A stretch of DNA of 64,000 nt from Polydactylus sextarius (GCA_016801845.1 CM028919.1:11358501-11422500); one strand, 5' to 3'. Positions 35,600 to 48,479 are shown, counted from the stretch's first letter. The notes: generated by a model from the letters alone, not told the origin. Numbers and translations: made by a program.

Positions 35600-35900
35600 A
35601 TTACCCAGTCTGAGCTACCGACTTCCATAATCCTGGAAGGTTTAGCACCGCTGTGTTGTGATTGGTTAGACATTACATCAGGGTGATGTAATACTCCTAG
35701 GACTGGCTAGTGTGTCGGGCTTGAGGAGGGAGGTAGGAAGGAGAGGGAGGGGGTGGGTTGGCTGAGTACTGAACGAGAAGAGAGGGCTAGGATGGGGGGA
35801 GAGGAGGGGGCGTTATATTGAGCAGAAGAACTCTCTCTCTCGCCTCCAGCCAGTGAGTGTGCATGTGCAGCCGCCACAGAAAGCCTCTAATCCCAAAGCA
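35600..35900. promoter_or_regulatory. promoter-like or enhancer block with palindrome
   Basis: A CCAAT-box-type gattgg (35660-35665) is followed by an inverted repeat with arms attacatca (35672-35680) and tgatgtaat (35684-35692) around ggg, a possible bZIP-type site. Next come G-rich DNA and a weak TATA-like gttatattg near 35812, and downstream a donor-like agccagtgagtgtg near 35851. This arrangement could be a promoter with a short first exon on the + strand. No start codon with a convincing coding frame follows, so a conserved enhancer is equally possible. Confidence 0.3.
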
Positions 35901-38509
35901 CACAGCGGTGCTTTGGAGAAGGAGGGAAATAATCAAGACTGTTTCCATAGGCCCCCATCTAAAGGCTGGAGATAAGCTTTGCTGTGCATGCTGCCGTGTG
36001 TACTGGTAGCAGCTGTGTGTATTGGGGATACATACACAAAGCAGAAATGGGATTTTTGGGGGGCTGAAATTCAATCATTAATTGCAAATAGACAGAGGAG
36101 AGGAAGATGATTGTTTGGCAGGGACAGAAAATGCCAAGGCATTTGGTGTTTGTGCATAATGACTCGTAGCCAATTTCTCACTTCAGTGCAAGGTGCTTTT
36201 TCATGGATCCAAAGGTGTTATACCATATCTCTGACTTGAGATGAGGTTTGTGAACAGTAATGCCCAGGGCAAATGCAATGTGTTTTCACCTGATTGCTTT
36301 CATGCCATGCTAGACAATGCCTTGACATGCTAAAACAAACTGTTATTGGCAAAATGAATGATAGATATCCAAATTAGAACATAAAGTCTCCTGGATAAGA
36401 CAAAATATTTAGTCTAATAAAAGCACTTAATAGAGCATTAGCATTCTCTGTACTGGTCATAAAACATATATCAAAAACTGAAGAAATGCTTCAATTTAAG
36501 TCATGTAGGATCATTTCTAAGATACAGACTAATACAGAATAAAATCACTCCATCAATCCAGGTATTTTGACAGCTATCTTTAAGCAAACATACCAAATAT
36601 ATCAACCGTTAAGAGCATAAAAAGTTCAACCTTTGACAGTTATGATCTCTGTAAATAAATATTGGGGTAGCAAATTAAAAAGATGTTCCAAACCTGAGGT
36701 CAAACTCTTGCAGCATCCAAATAAATGTCACACTCTGTCACTTGGCCCTAAGGCTCTATGGATGTCTTCCATCAGCTGCGATCTGTGAGTTCATTTGGAA
36801 GAGATGATGCTCTCCTTTGCCCAAATTAGCAGACAATGAATTCAGTGTGCTGAGGCAACTACAGGTAAATATGGCAAAATACATTCATTTGGGATACTTT
36901 ATATACAAAGAGGATACTTGGAGCCAGAGAATGCACTTGATTTTAATACAGTGTTCAGTGAAATGGGAGCGGAGTGGAAAATGAGCTTGAGGAGATCTGC
37001 TTAATTTCGGAGGCTGCTGTGGAATGGGACACTGAGTAATGGAACGAGATGATGAATAAAATGTGCAAGCTAAAACTATGAAGTTTAAAAGATGGCTCAA
37101 AAGCTTGAACTCATTTGCTGAGAATGGTGTCAAAAACAACACAGCCAGTTTAATGTAATATGTTGCCCTGAGTTAAAATCACTTACTTGTCTTGAATTAA
37201 ACTATAAAGCCAAAAAAAAAAAAAAAAAAATACACGTGAGGGCCCTTTATTGTGAAGTGAACACATGTGTTTTGTGTTGTACTGTGAGTCTTTCTGAGGT
37301 AGATAATGTTTGTTCACTAATATGAGCCTAACAGTCTAACTTCCTGTTGACATGCAAACTCGATCTGCTGTCAGCGACACAACTGACAAACCTCTGAGGT
37401 ATTATGAAAGCAAAGTCGGACAGCCTTTGAAGGAAACTAGGGAAAAAAAAAAACAGAAAACCACCTCAATGACAACTTGTCAGAATGAAAGACTGCCATT
37501 TCTTATTTTGCTTCAGGCCAGGAATGGAAACTAGGTAATGACTACAATGATAGCATGCAGACAGATAGACGTGCACGTGAACACGCACCAACACACAATT
37601 ATAACGGCCGTGTCTGGTTGGTTCAGAGACTGTCCCCAGAGCTTGCTGGTCTAATTTAGAAACAGAAAAAGTCCTGGTTACAGTCACCAAGCAATGCAAC
37701 TTAAATACATGCTTTCTATAGCTTTATTAAGTGTTTTATGGGAAGTTTTCATGAAGCTGTTTTATATGGATGCTTGTGTGTATCATAAGGAGAAACCAGT
37801 TGTTTTTACTGTCTGTGCTTCTTTCTTCAAATGTTATTCTTCTTCAGTAACTCATTTCCATTTTTGTAAAACTTGTCATCAAGGATCTTTGTGAACCCTG
37901 TTCTCAGGCAGCCAGCCTGTCTGCTCTCCTCTCTGATAGTCCATCCCTGACTGCACAGCTACAAGCTGTAACACATCTCCCTCTGCGCTCAGGTCTGTGT
38001 TTATGCCCTGCCTGCATCGTCTGCACTGTTATACGGCTGTCTGGAGCACGCTGCACTCCTCTTGCTGTGACAGAGGTCAGTGAGTGCTCCAAACCCAGGT
38101 GACGTCATGCTGCTGCAACCCCGCAGACACACCAACAGGCAGGCAGCCCGACAGACAAAACCAACGAGTGGACTGGGTGTATTTATAGCCTTCTCCGCCT
38201 ATGCATCCTCACAGCAAGCTACACGGCCAGATACGCCCTTAAGGCAAATCCATTCTGGATGTGTTATGTTTATTATCTGGCATACACAAGTCTGGATTCT
38301 ACAAGTACAGGCATTTAAGTGGCTCTCTTATTAAAAATGCAGGTACAACATCGGGCATTGAAGTTCTGTGATCTCGTCAGGTACCTCATTCCCTCTTTCC
38401 CACCTTGTGAAGAGGTGTGCATGTAGGAATGTTCATCTCCCACGGTTAATGAACACATTGTGTTACACATCAGCTAATAACGCAGTGAGGATGTGCGCTT
38501 AGCACAATG
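35901..38509. other. unique non-coding DNA with an A19 run
   Basis: No gene is supported in about 2.6 kb. A 19-base poly-A run lies at 37212-37230. The 37900-38130 part is GC-richer and open on both strands, without recognisable protein features. Confidence 0.5.
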
Positions 38510-38830
38510 CTTTACACCATTACTTATCTAATAAACTGTAGGAGGCAACTGCCATTAGCACTGGCACTGATGCTGATATTCACCTCCCACTGGCAGGCTC
38601 CTGCTAGCTAATCTGCCGTATACTGTATGCAAATATGAAACTGTTACTGTCAGGATGCAGTCTAATTCCACATTATTCTCCGGGTAGTGGGCCAATCAGG
38701 TTGACTTTGAAATGAATTGTGGGTGATTAGCTGGGAATGCTGGGAGAATGCCGAGGTCTCTCTGGTGAACCCCACAGCTGGTGCTGGAGTCAGCGGAGCA
38801 ACGATCCAGGTAATTAATTCTTTGACAAGC
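38510..38830. promoter_or_regulatory. candidate conserved enhancer-like block
   Basis: Dense unique sequence with an ATGCAAAT octamer (38627-38634), a CCAAT-containing segment (gtgggccaatcagg near 38689) and several ATTA cores (gatgcagtctaattcc, gattagctggg). It is interrupted neither by simple repeats nor by a meaningful open frame. The call is inferential. Confidence 0.4.
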
Positions 38831-38839
38831 ATCAGTGAT

Positions 38840-39456
38840 TTGGAAAATCAGTAAGAATGGCAGACGCTGATCAAAAGGGAAACACGTGGAGAGATGTTTA
38901 AACAGTGGGCGTTCGAGGCGTCAGTCATGCAGTGGCCCAGACGCGGGGCCCAAAGCCCAAACACCAAACACCACAATGCACTGAGCTGACTATCAAACAA
39001 CAGCAGGCTGGAGGATACCCAGTGTGTGCTGGATCAGCACTCCAATGGAAAAGCACCAAGCAATTCACACACACATCCAATTAATAGAAGTTAATTCATT
39101 CAGCAAGCACTGATTCACACACACGCAAATGTACCCATATATATACCAACATGCATTTAGACACACATGCATAGTATAAACATACTATTACACTCAACAT
39201 GTACAGTAAACAATTCATATATATGGACTCAATACAAAAATACAGATAAACCACACATGTATATTCCAGTCACAAATCCAAGCAGTACAAACAGTACCAA
39301 CGTACACCCCAGGAACATAACTCAATAAACGCACCCGGACATGTGGTAAAGATCAATTCATTTTCAGTATTTATTATACATATTGCACTAAGCCTATATC
39401 TGTTGAATGAAATGCAAACAATGGCACAATATTCATGGGCATGAGATCACATAGAT

Positions 39457-39459
<3 letters not shown>
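38840..39459. other. unique DNA with scattered CA dinucleotides
   Basis: No gene is visible. CA-rich patches lead into the microsatellite at 39460. Confidence 0.5.

Positions 39460-39491
<32 letters not shown>
39460..39491. repeat. (AC)16 microsatellite
   Basis: An uninterrupted AC tract of 32 bases. Confidence 0.95.
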
Positions 39492-39492
<1 letters not shown>

Positions 39493-40906
39493 CATTCTTC
39501 ATAAATACACAAGAGGTTGGGTTGACGTTACTGCCATAGCCTTGATTAAATCATGCGTATATCCTTTATTTGATTGTATGGATAGAGAGAAAAAACACAC
39601 AAGCGGAAAAACCGTAATGAAACATCATTGGCACGGCTATTACAGACACACTGTCCAGAATACAAATTCCCCATGCAGGTATTTGTTTTCATCCATCAGT
39701 ATTCATTATGCGAGTGAATGTATCATTGGAGTGTAGCTATTGATCCTGTATTAAATCTCATTGTTATATTCCTATTCAGCAGCAATGCAGGTGAGGGAAA
39801 AAAAGAAGGGTGACCAAATGTCATGGTGACAACATGCAGCATTGTCAAAGGTAGCTTTATCGATCAAGATAGACACAGGGAGGGAGAGGGGAGATATTTC
39901 AGCAGGACCCCAACCGTCTGACATTTTAGAAAAGCTGTCCTTTCTATTTTGTCACCCTCCATTGTTGCACACAAAGAGCATAGATGCCTTGACTGAGGCA
40001 ATTTGAAAAATGGCCTTCGTAGCAAGCACAAACAGTGAGCAGGTTCAGATGTACCTTTGCCAAGTAGGGAGTCTTGTTCATTATATTTATCAGTGGTAAT
40101 TTCAAAATTCACATGCTGTGTTTCTGGGAAGGTTTGCTAAGCATTGTGCTGGTATCTTACTTTGACATTTTAAAGGCCTTGCTGTCATACCTTGTCAGCA
40201 GTTAATATGAAACATACTGTGAATGAAGGCTCTGGTTTTGGTAAGGGTCCAATTAGCTTGCTAGACATGTACAGCAATTCTTCAGACAACTTAGATGACT
40301 AAGAATCGTGCCCAGTGGGACTTCCCGTCTTTTCCTTTCCTGTTTAGATCCAAATGAAAGTGAGAGGTGTGAGGACGGGGGAAACACAATGAAGCACACA
40401 CGCAAGTGGACAGGGATGACTAAATGAGCGTTGTCGTATCAAAGCTGAACTGCCACCAAACATGTCAGATTGGAGCCACAACACAATGAGGCCAGGAACT
40501 GGCCTGCCCTCCAGTGAAAGCTAGCGGCTGGGTGGTAATGCAGGTCAGAAGGTGTGGAAGTTTGTTGGCAGAGCTTAGCATTTCTCTCTCTCTCTCCCTT
40601 TCTCTTGGCCTTTCTGTCTGATTCACTCGGGTAATTAGCACAGACTTGCATTTTCCCAGTGTATGGCTTAAAGCGTCTGGCGTTAAAGCAGTCCAGATCA
40701 AAACGGAACATCATACTGCATTAACTTCAACACTGCTTCACAGCAACAGCCCCGCTCTCCAGTCAGCTCTGATCTTCCTCTGTTTCCCTGGATGTTTATC
40801 TGTTGCTAGGACTGGAAAATCTCCACACTCATTGTTTTGCACCATGGGGAAGTGAAGAGCGGATTAAGCAGATCTGATCTATGGACTGACAGGCCTCTAG
40901 ATCAAC
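39492..40906. other. unique non-coding DNA
   Basis: No gene is supported. Frames of 70-95 codons near 40440-40855 overlap on both strands and have no recognisable content. Confidence 0.5.
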
Positions 40907-40938
40907 TGGTCGCACTGGTGCGACCACTGGCACAGTGG
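40907..40938. repeat. two interlocked short inverted repeats
   Basis: Arms tggtcgcac (40907-40915) and gtgcgacca (40918-40926) are separated by tg. They overlap a second inverted repeat, ccactg (40924-40929) and cagtgg (40933-40938), with a gca loop. All pairs are perfect. The compact double palindrome may be a transposon-end remnant or a binding site, and the sequence alone does not decide. Confidence 0.85.
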
Positions 40939-40939
40939 T

Positions 40940-43860
40940 TGCAGCATTATTCATTTTTCTTGGTACAACATGGCATTAATCAATGACCTTGCATGCTTAA
41001 GCATTGTTGTCTTCATTTGCAGAACCTCAAGATTAAGATTCTCTAACAAAATAGATCTAAACTTAACTTAGCAGCTTTCATTCACCTACAGTGAGCTAGC
41101 CCTTATTTTCGGGCCTCCTGATCCTCTTTCCCTAGGAGAACCACAGCTTAATACCCTGCTTGGCATCATAGCCCATCAGTTCTGGCCCCTTCAACACTGA
41201 TTCAGATGAGATTCTCCACAGTATCAGCCTGCAGACTTGCCCTCGCATCTGACTTGATTCTTGTGACAAGAAGCTTATTTCACATTTCACTGCTGCAGAT
41301 ACTGGCAGCAACACAGTGAACTTAACCAGATGCAGGGTATTGTGCAAAAGATGTATACTGATAAAAATCGTCTGACAAAATCACAAAAATCTAAAGTGAC
41401 AATGTTTGTGTGCCAAAACAAAAAGCACCTACCACATAACTTCCCATAGCCCAAGATAACTATCTTAAATATAACTATATAGATTATCTTTGAATGGCGT
41501 GTATTGTCATTCCCATCTCTTAGAATTCCTCTGTTCTTTGTCACACCCATTGCTGACATGACGTAGATGAATGAGAGGGAAAACAAGGTGCTTAATTTCA
41601 GTCATAACATCAACAGAAATATGATACATGTAGCACTAAAAATTATGAAGAGCGAGGAGAAACTGCTTGAGGAGACAGATAGACTGCTAGAGAAGAAAAC
41701 CTTTTCTTCCTCTACACCAACACCATGATCCACAGGCCTAAGCTTATCATCTGGCCAAGAGTCATGCTTGGAAATACTGAAACACCTGTGTTTGTTGCCA
41801 ATGTATATTTTATGTTCTCATCTATCGCCAAAAAGACAGAGAGGGTTAAAATACACAGGCCTGTCAAGAGTGCTGTAAACATGTCAGTGTGCTTATGATA
41901 CAATGGTAAAATACAATAACTCACCAAGTAAGCTTCTAAATCTGTTCATTAGGCCTAGGCATTTTGACAGTGGACTCGCAGGTCAGCTCAATTGCTCTTT
42001 GCAGTCTGGGGCAGGTCTGGCTGAATGACTGACCTTCTACCAGCGTTGTAGATTCACCTTTAAAAAGGGTGACTCCTTGTTAAGCATAAAATATTAAACC
42101 ATCTAGATTCCATAAATATAGCACACATGTGTCCTGACACTTCTTTTCTCTCTGTTTCTTCTACCTGAGGCAAGATTACATAAGAGGTGCTGCCATACTT
42201 CCCTGGTTTAAGGAAGTTTTTTTTTTCATCCCACATGGTGCATTCACTGGAACTGCAATTTCAGACACCAGAATTTGAACTCGCTAACTGATTCATTTGC
42301 CAGGTGAGATGAGGTATTATGCTTCCTTAATCACAGGGACATCTTAGACTCCACACTCAATAACCCCCGCCCCCATCTTTAATATAGTATAGGCAAATAT
42401 TAAATTACAACCTACCTGTGTGGCAAACAGTGGGATGGGACAACAAAGGATCTGGCCATATATCACTCCAGTCCCAGATTAACAGGAGCACAGTGCTGCT
42501 CCCAAGGCTATGTTATTTTTTTTTCCCAGCTAGTTCCCACATTTTAGATCAAGATTTGGAGCATTAATTCCTTACATGAATCAAACAAATTGAACATTTT
42601 ATAATTATTTCCATATTTCATTAATAGGGACATTTTCACATTTAGTTTTCGCATTAATAATCGATATCTGCAATTTGCAATGCACAATGTACATTTGCCA
42701 TTTGATATGTACATTAATGGCAATATCTTGCATTAAATTTAAAATTCTATCTTTGTTCTACCACCTTATTCTATAGATTTTACACTATACATGTCTTTTG
42801 TCCTTTAGGCCTATGTATTATGAGCTGCTCAAACTTACAATTTCCCTTTAGGGAAAAACAAAAGTTCCCTATTCATCCATCTATTTATTTGTTTTTACCA
42901 GTTTACTATAAACAGTCTAACTGTTTGATATTTATCTCATAAATTACCCTTAATTATGATTATAATTACATGCAACCAGGAATGAAATTCAAATTTGATG
43001 ATGATTTCATTCTCTTCTAACTAAGCAAATAATCTAACCACTAATAAGAAGTGTGGCAGGGCTCAGGTTTGTTTTGTTTTTTGCACTTTTTATGGTTACT
43101 GTGCAACTTCAAGCTTTGTAACTGTAACTGGGTAGCAGGTTTAGTTTGCACTGGAGGGGCCACATGACACAACAACATAAGATTGCCTTCTTATTGCAAC
43201 CATAGGGACTGTGTTTCCCATTGTGTTTGAAAATAGTACTTTATCTTCTTCACTAGCTCAGTCGGTCTCTCCCTGCATGCACCTGCACTCTCATCATCAC
43301 TTGTGTCGGGACCTCCACGCGCTCTCCCAATCCACCAGCTTCCTCCCTTCTCTCCTCAATTTTTTTTTTTTTTTAAATAATCAGCTATAAAATTCTTTAT
43401 CTTTGGGACACAGTAACAACCTAATGCAAATAGGGAGAACGACTGAGCCAAGGAAGTGCACGTACTTCTTTGAACCAGAGTGGCAAACACAGTACCTGTA
43501 CCAGATGTTTTTTTGTAAATAAAACAGATGAAAACAAGGAACAGTAGCAAATTCTTGAAAAGCTTCACTAGCAAAGCTCACATATAGAAGCTGTTTGAGG
43601 TGCCTCCACTGGTCGTACAACATCCCCACACAAGTTGCACACGTTCTTAAGGGTCACCTTGCTACTAGCAGAGATAAACAAGCTGGCTTCGCAACATGGC
43701 AGAGGGGAATATATTCACATTTTTCCCTATCAGTCGAATGACAAAATTTACCAAGAAGTCTTAGACCACTCCTTCTTAGAGTCACAGCCCAGTCACAACA
43801 GTAATGAAAACTACACACTACACGTTTAACATTAGCAACATGATGTCTCATGCACATCAA
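40940..43860. other. unique AT-rich DNA, no gene
   Basis: About 2.9 kb without a supported gene. A T-run lies near 43361-43374, and AT-rich segments dominate 42540-43020. Minus-strand frames near 41132-41586 and 43356-43629 show no recognisable domains. Confidence 0.5.
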
Positions 43861-43919
43861 GGTGATAAATGGTGATAAATGCATTTAGAGATCAAGTAAA
43901 AAAAAAAAAAAAAAAAAAA
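43861..43919. repeat. short tandem duplication and poly-A22
   Basis: The decamer ggtgataaat occurs twice in tandem (43861-43880). It is followed 17 bases later by a run of 22 A (43898-43919). This could be the 3' end of a + strand retroposon, but no body is recognisable upstream. Confidence 0.85.
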
Positions 43920-44499
43920 GGGAGAAGGATCCTCAGATCTCGTAATTTTTATGGAGTATATAGACTTTCAGCAAGATTGTTTGTGAACAGGGCTCTGGGT
44001 TCTTAGATAGGAATGAATAGTACAAGTAACAAGACTAACCACTTACTTAGCAGGAAAACATGACATATTTTGAATGTTTAAAATTTTACTACAACTTCAT
44101 GTATGCCATTCTTTAACTGTTTTAAATATCTTTGGGCAACAATAGTAATGAATGCAGCAGGCTGAATGCAAACCCTGAATTTAGTTAAACCTTATGTGAG
44201 CTGGTTATGAAAGCAATATTTAAAACACTTACATGAGCCAGTTTCAACATACCTTGATTTCCTAAACAATTACCCTATTATTCCATTCTGAAAATTGACC
44301 TTTTAAAGCCCAGTTTACCTAATGTCAACATTAACTATAAGGCAACACCCTTGTATGTTTATAGTAACTATGCAATGGAAACTCAGTTTACTTAAAACTT
44401 AAACAAGTGAGTGCAGAGCTGGGTCGAGGTTTAGGAATGTGATGGCATAAAACAAATGACTACCTCGTGGAACCATTCATGAGAAATAAGTTCACGTAG
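43920..44499. other. unique AT-rich DNA
   Basis: No gene or repeat was recognised. Minus-strand donor-like sequences occur near 44047 and 44235, without exon context. Confidence 0.5.
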
Positions 44500-44960
44500 A
44501 GTGTTAGCTGGTACTCACATGTCTATGGGATGTTACATTGAGTGTGGACGCTGCAGGAGTCACCATGATGCTCTGATGTCAACAGTTCAGTCTGGGTCAC
44601 AGGGACCTCAGTCTCCTCAGTCACTTTATTCCTCCAAAACATCATAAAACTTCAGTTTAAACTTCAGGTGAGCTAACATCACTTCCGGTCACATTCAGTA
44701 CCTGTTGTTATGGCAACGACAGCTATGCTAACATGGCTAGCATGCTAACGCGCTAATCGCTAGTAGCTCGCTAGCGACTTTTACAAACTGCACCGAATTG
44801 GTACTGAATTAAAATACACACATGTACTTACCTTGTGAAGACTGAAGTAAATCTTGAACCTGGTGATATAAATCGTCGCCGACCACAGTGAAGGACACGT
44901 TCACTAACTAGGATGTATCTGTTTGTGTCTTAGTAGCCTGCGGCCTCAACCACTCACTTT
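44500..44960 (-). promoter_or_regulatory. promoter-like segment with first-exon signals
   Basis: This segment has more CpG than its surroundings. It carries an ETS-type acttccggt (near 44682), an RFX X-box-like gttgttatggcaac (near 44704), and repeated gctagc/gctaac words forming imperfect palindromes (about 44728-44777). On the minus strand two strong donors occur: cacaag before gtaagtac (exon would end at 44832) and agacat before gtgagtacc (exon would end at 44519). The frame ahead of the first donor reads GDDLYHQVQDLLQSSQ but has no ATG. It could be a TATA-less promoter with non-coding first exons, or a promoter-bearing dispersed repeat. Confidence 0.35.
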
Positions 44961-45393
44961 TACATTCACACTAACAGGTGACGAGGTTGACACCGATAGT
45001 CAATCAACTCTGACAATGACATGTTTTATAGTTACTTTATAAAAATAACTTTATTGGTTTTCATGTGAATAGTGAAGTAGTCTTTTACCTTACTCCCACT
45101 ACTACCTACCGACTAGTTTGTATGTTTTTTATCATTATTCATTCATCGTACATTTACCTCTAATGCAAATTAAATTTTTGACCAAGAAATTATAGCGACT
45201 ATCTTCAAAATCCATGATAACAACCAAGAGAGCTTTTCATATTTTGTGTCTTTAATACGATTTAAACATGGTTTATTTATTTATTTACGTATATGGTGAT
45301 TAAATGTTATTTCTTTTATTTTTGTGGCTATACCTACTATGTGAATGTCAGTAGAAAACAAAAACAGCAAATGATCAATTATTCCCAGCACCC

Positions 45394-45395
<2 letters not shown>

Positions 45396-45426
<31 letters not shown>
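45396..45426. repeat. poly-T31 tract
   Basis: The longest homopolymer in the window. On the minus strand this is a poly-A run, but no element body was recognised. Confidence 0.95.
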
Positions 45427-45428
<2 letters not shown>

Positions 45429-45493
45429 CCCTGGTTTATTTTCGTAAGATAAACAGATAAACAGAAGAAAAACACCAGCAAATACAATATATA

Positions 45494-45495
<2 letters not shown>

Positions 45496-45534
<39 letters not shown>
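45496..45534. repeat. (TG)n microsatellite
   Basis: About 19 TG units, 70 bases from the poly-T31 run. Confidence 0.95.
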
Positions 45535-45537
<3 letters not shown>

Positions 45538-45956
45538 GACCAAAATATGTGGCTGATGTGAAACATCCCTCAAAAATCATTTTCCCTCTTTTCTGTTCAG
45601 GAGGGGAAGCTGTTTTATTGCCATGTTCTTGGTATTATATGGCTTAATTACATATTATCCTGGCACGGTGAAAAAAAATGTCAGCTTAAATTTGTTCTAA
45701 TTGCTTTAACAGAGCTTTAATGTCATTCATTTCTGAGCCACTATTTCGCTGTCTTGTTTGAACAGTGTATTTATTTGTGTTTTAAAGTCCAGCTGTACAT
45801 TGTTTATTGTAATTTTTTTGGCTTGGCTTTGGTTTGTTGCTAAATTGCAGCTGCTAAATTAACTAATATTTAAACCATGATTTAATGGTTCATTTTATAC
45901 TGTTCAGAATGGGAATGCTGTGCCTTTATTCCATTTTCCCCCTTTATTATAAAAAA

Positions 45957-45971
45957 ATATATATATATATA
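45957..45971. repeat. short (AT)n tract
   Basis: An AT tract of about seven units next to an A run. Confidence 0.9.
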
Positions 45972-46084
45972 AACATGTAATTGGGGGCATTATGTTTGTG
46001 GCAGTAAGTCAGCAACAGAGGTAGACACAGAGCTGAATCAACAAATGTATAAAAGTAAGAATCAACATGGGAGATAGACACCAA

Positions 46085-46195
46085 CGCTGTCATGTTACAA
46101 GTCATGCTTCTGATTCTGGAACGCCGACATGCAATCTAAAATCACACACTGGGGCATCATCTTGCCGGCTGTGTTTGATTCACTGTAAACAAGCA
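46085..46195. repeat. possible dispersed repeat fragment
   Basis: The segment from tctggaacgccgacatgcaa through aaaatcacacactggggcat to gccggctgtgtttgattcac looks out of place, with CpG-containing words in AT-rich DNA. It resembles a dispersed repeat that I only vaguely recall from percomorph fish. Boundaries and class are unknown. Confidence 0.25.
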
Positions 46196-46199
46196 AAGC

Positions 46200-46973
46200 T
46201 TGCATAATGAGGGGTCTTCTTAAGGGCAACGCAGCATCTACTGTTTAAAAGAGGTAAATGACTGAGGAGAAGTGCGAGCACAAAGGCTGAACCAATTGGA
46301 AAACACCTCTTCAGACAATATCTTGTCATAATGGAGGGAAGGATCGGAGAGAGAGAGAAAGGGAGATTGGGTAAAGTTGTTAGTTAACGTCTTGGGGGTA
46401 GGTACAGTAAATGGTGCGGCAGAAACTTTGAGTGAAAACCTTGCACAGCAATAAAGTGATATACACATGAATAATGCAGAAGCATTTAGTTCAGTGCTTA
46501 GGCAGTGAGGGAATCAGATGTCCCCGGTGCCCAGAAGGATTCCAGTCTACTGAGCCAGCGTCTCTGGTCTAGAATAGCCCAACACAGACCCAAAGGAGAA
46601 TCCCAGTGCTCCACACTGTCCTGCCAAGACACATACACAAGAAAGACACACACATTTATCACGTGTGCGCACGCAAACTAGCATTACTGATCGTGTACAC
46701 ACTTATTCAGCCACTATGCCTCACACAACAGCGCACGTACTAAAATATACAACCTCCATCAGCACCACACTCACTAACAGACATAAACACACACTTACTC
46801 ACTGTCTAGTGTGTGTGTTTTGTCTCAGTTCAGGACAGCAGCTTTTATGAAATAATAATTCGCTTTGTTGTATGTCTGCGCATCTGTATGTCCCTGAGCT
46901 GGCCACTGGTTATACTGGATTAAAAAAAATGTTTGCCAGTGATGACATCACACAGATTTGAAGGACTTTGTGC

Positions 46974-46975
<2 letters not shown>
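46200..46975. other. unique non-coding DNA
   Basis: No gene is supported. It contains a short purine tract (46350-46365) and CA-rich patches near 46640-46800. Confidence 0.5.

Positions 46976-47025
<50 letters not shown>
46976..47025. repeat. (GT)25 microsatellite
   Basis: A GT tract of about 50 bases, the longest dinucleotide repeat in the window. Confidence 0.95.
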
Positions 47026-47026
<1 letters not shown>

Positions 47027-47184
47027 GAAAGCAGCTTAGAATAATTGCAGAAACATCAGCTTAGTGTTGGCTTTTCTTGTAGGTAATACTTGTGGGACTT
47101 GTGGTTTAAAAATAAACCTGGAGAATATGTGACTGAGGGACCATGGAGGCGAGTGGGCAAGAGTTTGAGTGTTAATTTCACAGA

Positions 47185-47720
47185 ACTGCTGAGAAGATTT
47201 CATTTTGTTGTCTCAGCTGCCCAAAGAATCAACTAATGACTAATTAATTACTGTGCATATCCAAATCAAATCAGCTGCTTCTCCTTGCCATGCATATTCT
47301 CTTTGGCTGTCATTCAACTTCTCTCCTTGTACATCTACAAGGAGCACATGCTCAAAAATCAAATGATGTCATCATTTTTTTGGTTTTAAAGGGGAAACAC
47401 ACAAGAAATCATTCCACATGTCTTCCTTTATTTATATAGCAGTGAATATTTTATCTTCTTGCTTCTCAGTCAGCCTTTTGGCATATGGCATTTATGCAAT
47501 GGTGAGCGTGCATGCGTGTGTGTTTAATGTGTTGTCACCGCCGCTATTTACCAGCTTTGCCTCGACATTAAACCATTTGATTTCCATTCAGCCAATGCAA
47601 ATGAGGCCAGGAGAGCTTCGCCTCTGTAACATATGCAGCTCTTCATTTGCTGCCAGGGCCAGTGAGCTGGGGACAGGGGCGGGGCCCGCTCTTCACATTG
47701 GAATGGTAATTCACCAATCA
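47185..47720. promoter_or_regulatory. candidate conserved enhancer-like block
   Basis: Two dense unique cores. The first (about 47210-47370) has gactaattaattactgtgca and an inverted repeat (cttgtacatctacaag). The second (about 47545-47715) has an ATGCAAAT octamer (47594-47601) in gccaatgcaaatgaggccag, then a GC-rich stretch and a ggtaattcaccaatca end. The motif density and the contrast with the flanking microsatellite make this one of the better regulatory candidates. It also gives overlapping open frames on both strands that I consider accidental. Confidence 0.42.
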
Positions 47721-48479
47721 GTGAGTTGACATGTTCAGGCAAAAGAAGGGAGAGCCGCACAGTGCTGACAGGGACATCAGTTTCACGAAACATTTCCTCC
47801 TCTGCACCTGAAAGCACGGCATAATCACGCGCAAGGGCGATGCACCATGAAATGGAATGGGCGCCCAGATCCGGGGGAGCGGACACACTGCCGTGTCCAC
47901 AGAAATGAGGGTCATTCTTTACCCGGAGATGCCAGTGTCAGTAGAAAAGCCCCCGCTGGTCTGGGTCACACAGTCGCACATCTAGCTTCATGATATCAGT
48001 TTATGTCAAACTTTCATCTTGGACTTAAATGACACAAAAATAGGTTGTTTATAGTGTCAGTTGATCTTCGGACGAAATGACACTTAATGTCTGTATCAGT
48101 CTTCTGAACACACTGAGAAATTCTTTGAGTTTGTGAGATTTCACCTGTATGTTAATTTAAAATGAAGATAAATAGCACTCCATACTTTTTTTTTTTTTTT
48201 TTTAATACGACCCTGTGGAATCACCACATCTTCATGAACCGCTTCAGTGTTTATGTTTTTGTGGGCATTCGTTTGTATTTGTAATATCCCCCCACAGGTC
48301 ATGCTTATTGTGAGACACATTTTAGCTTGCAGAGGAACAAATGTGTGCCAAGAGAGATAAGAAACGACTGCTGTTAATAGACTTTGCTCCCAGAGAAAGT
48401 TCAACCCAGTCAAATAGATAAATAAATAAAAACATGATCTGAATCCTCAAACTAGTGCCTTTCTCTATCTGCCAGATGT
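47721..48479. other. unique DNA with a T19 run
   Basis: No gene is supported. A poly-T run of 19 bases lies at 48186-48204. Confidence 0.5.
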
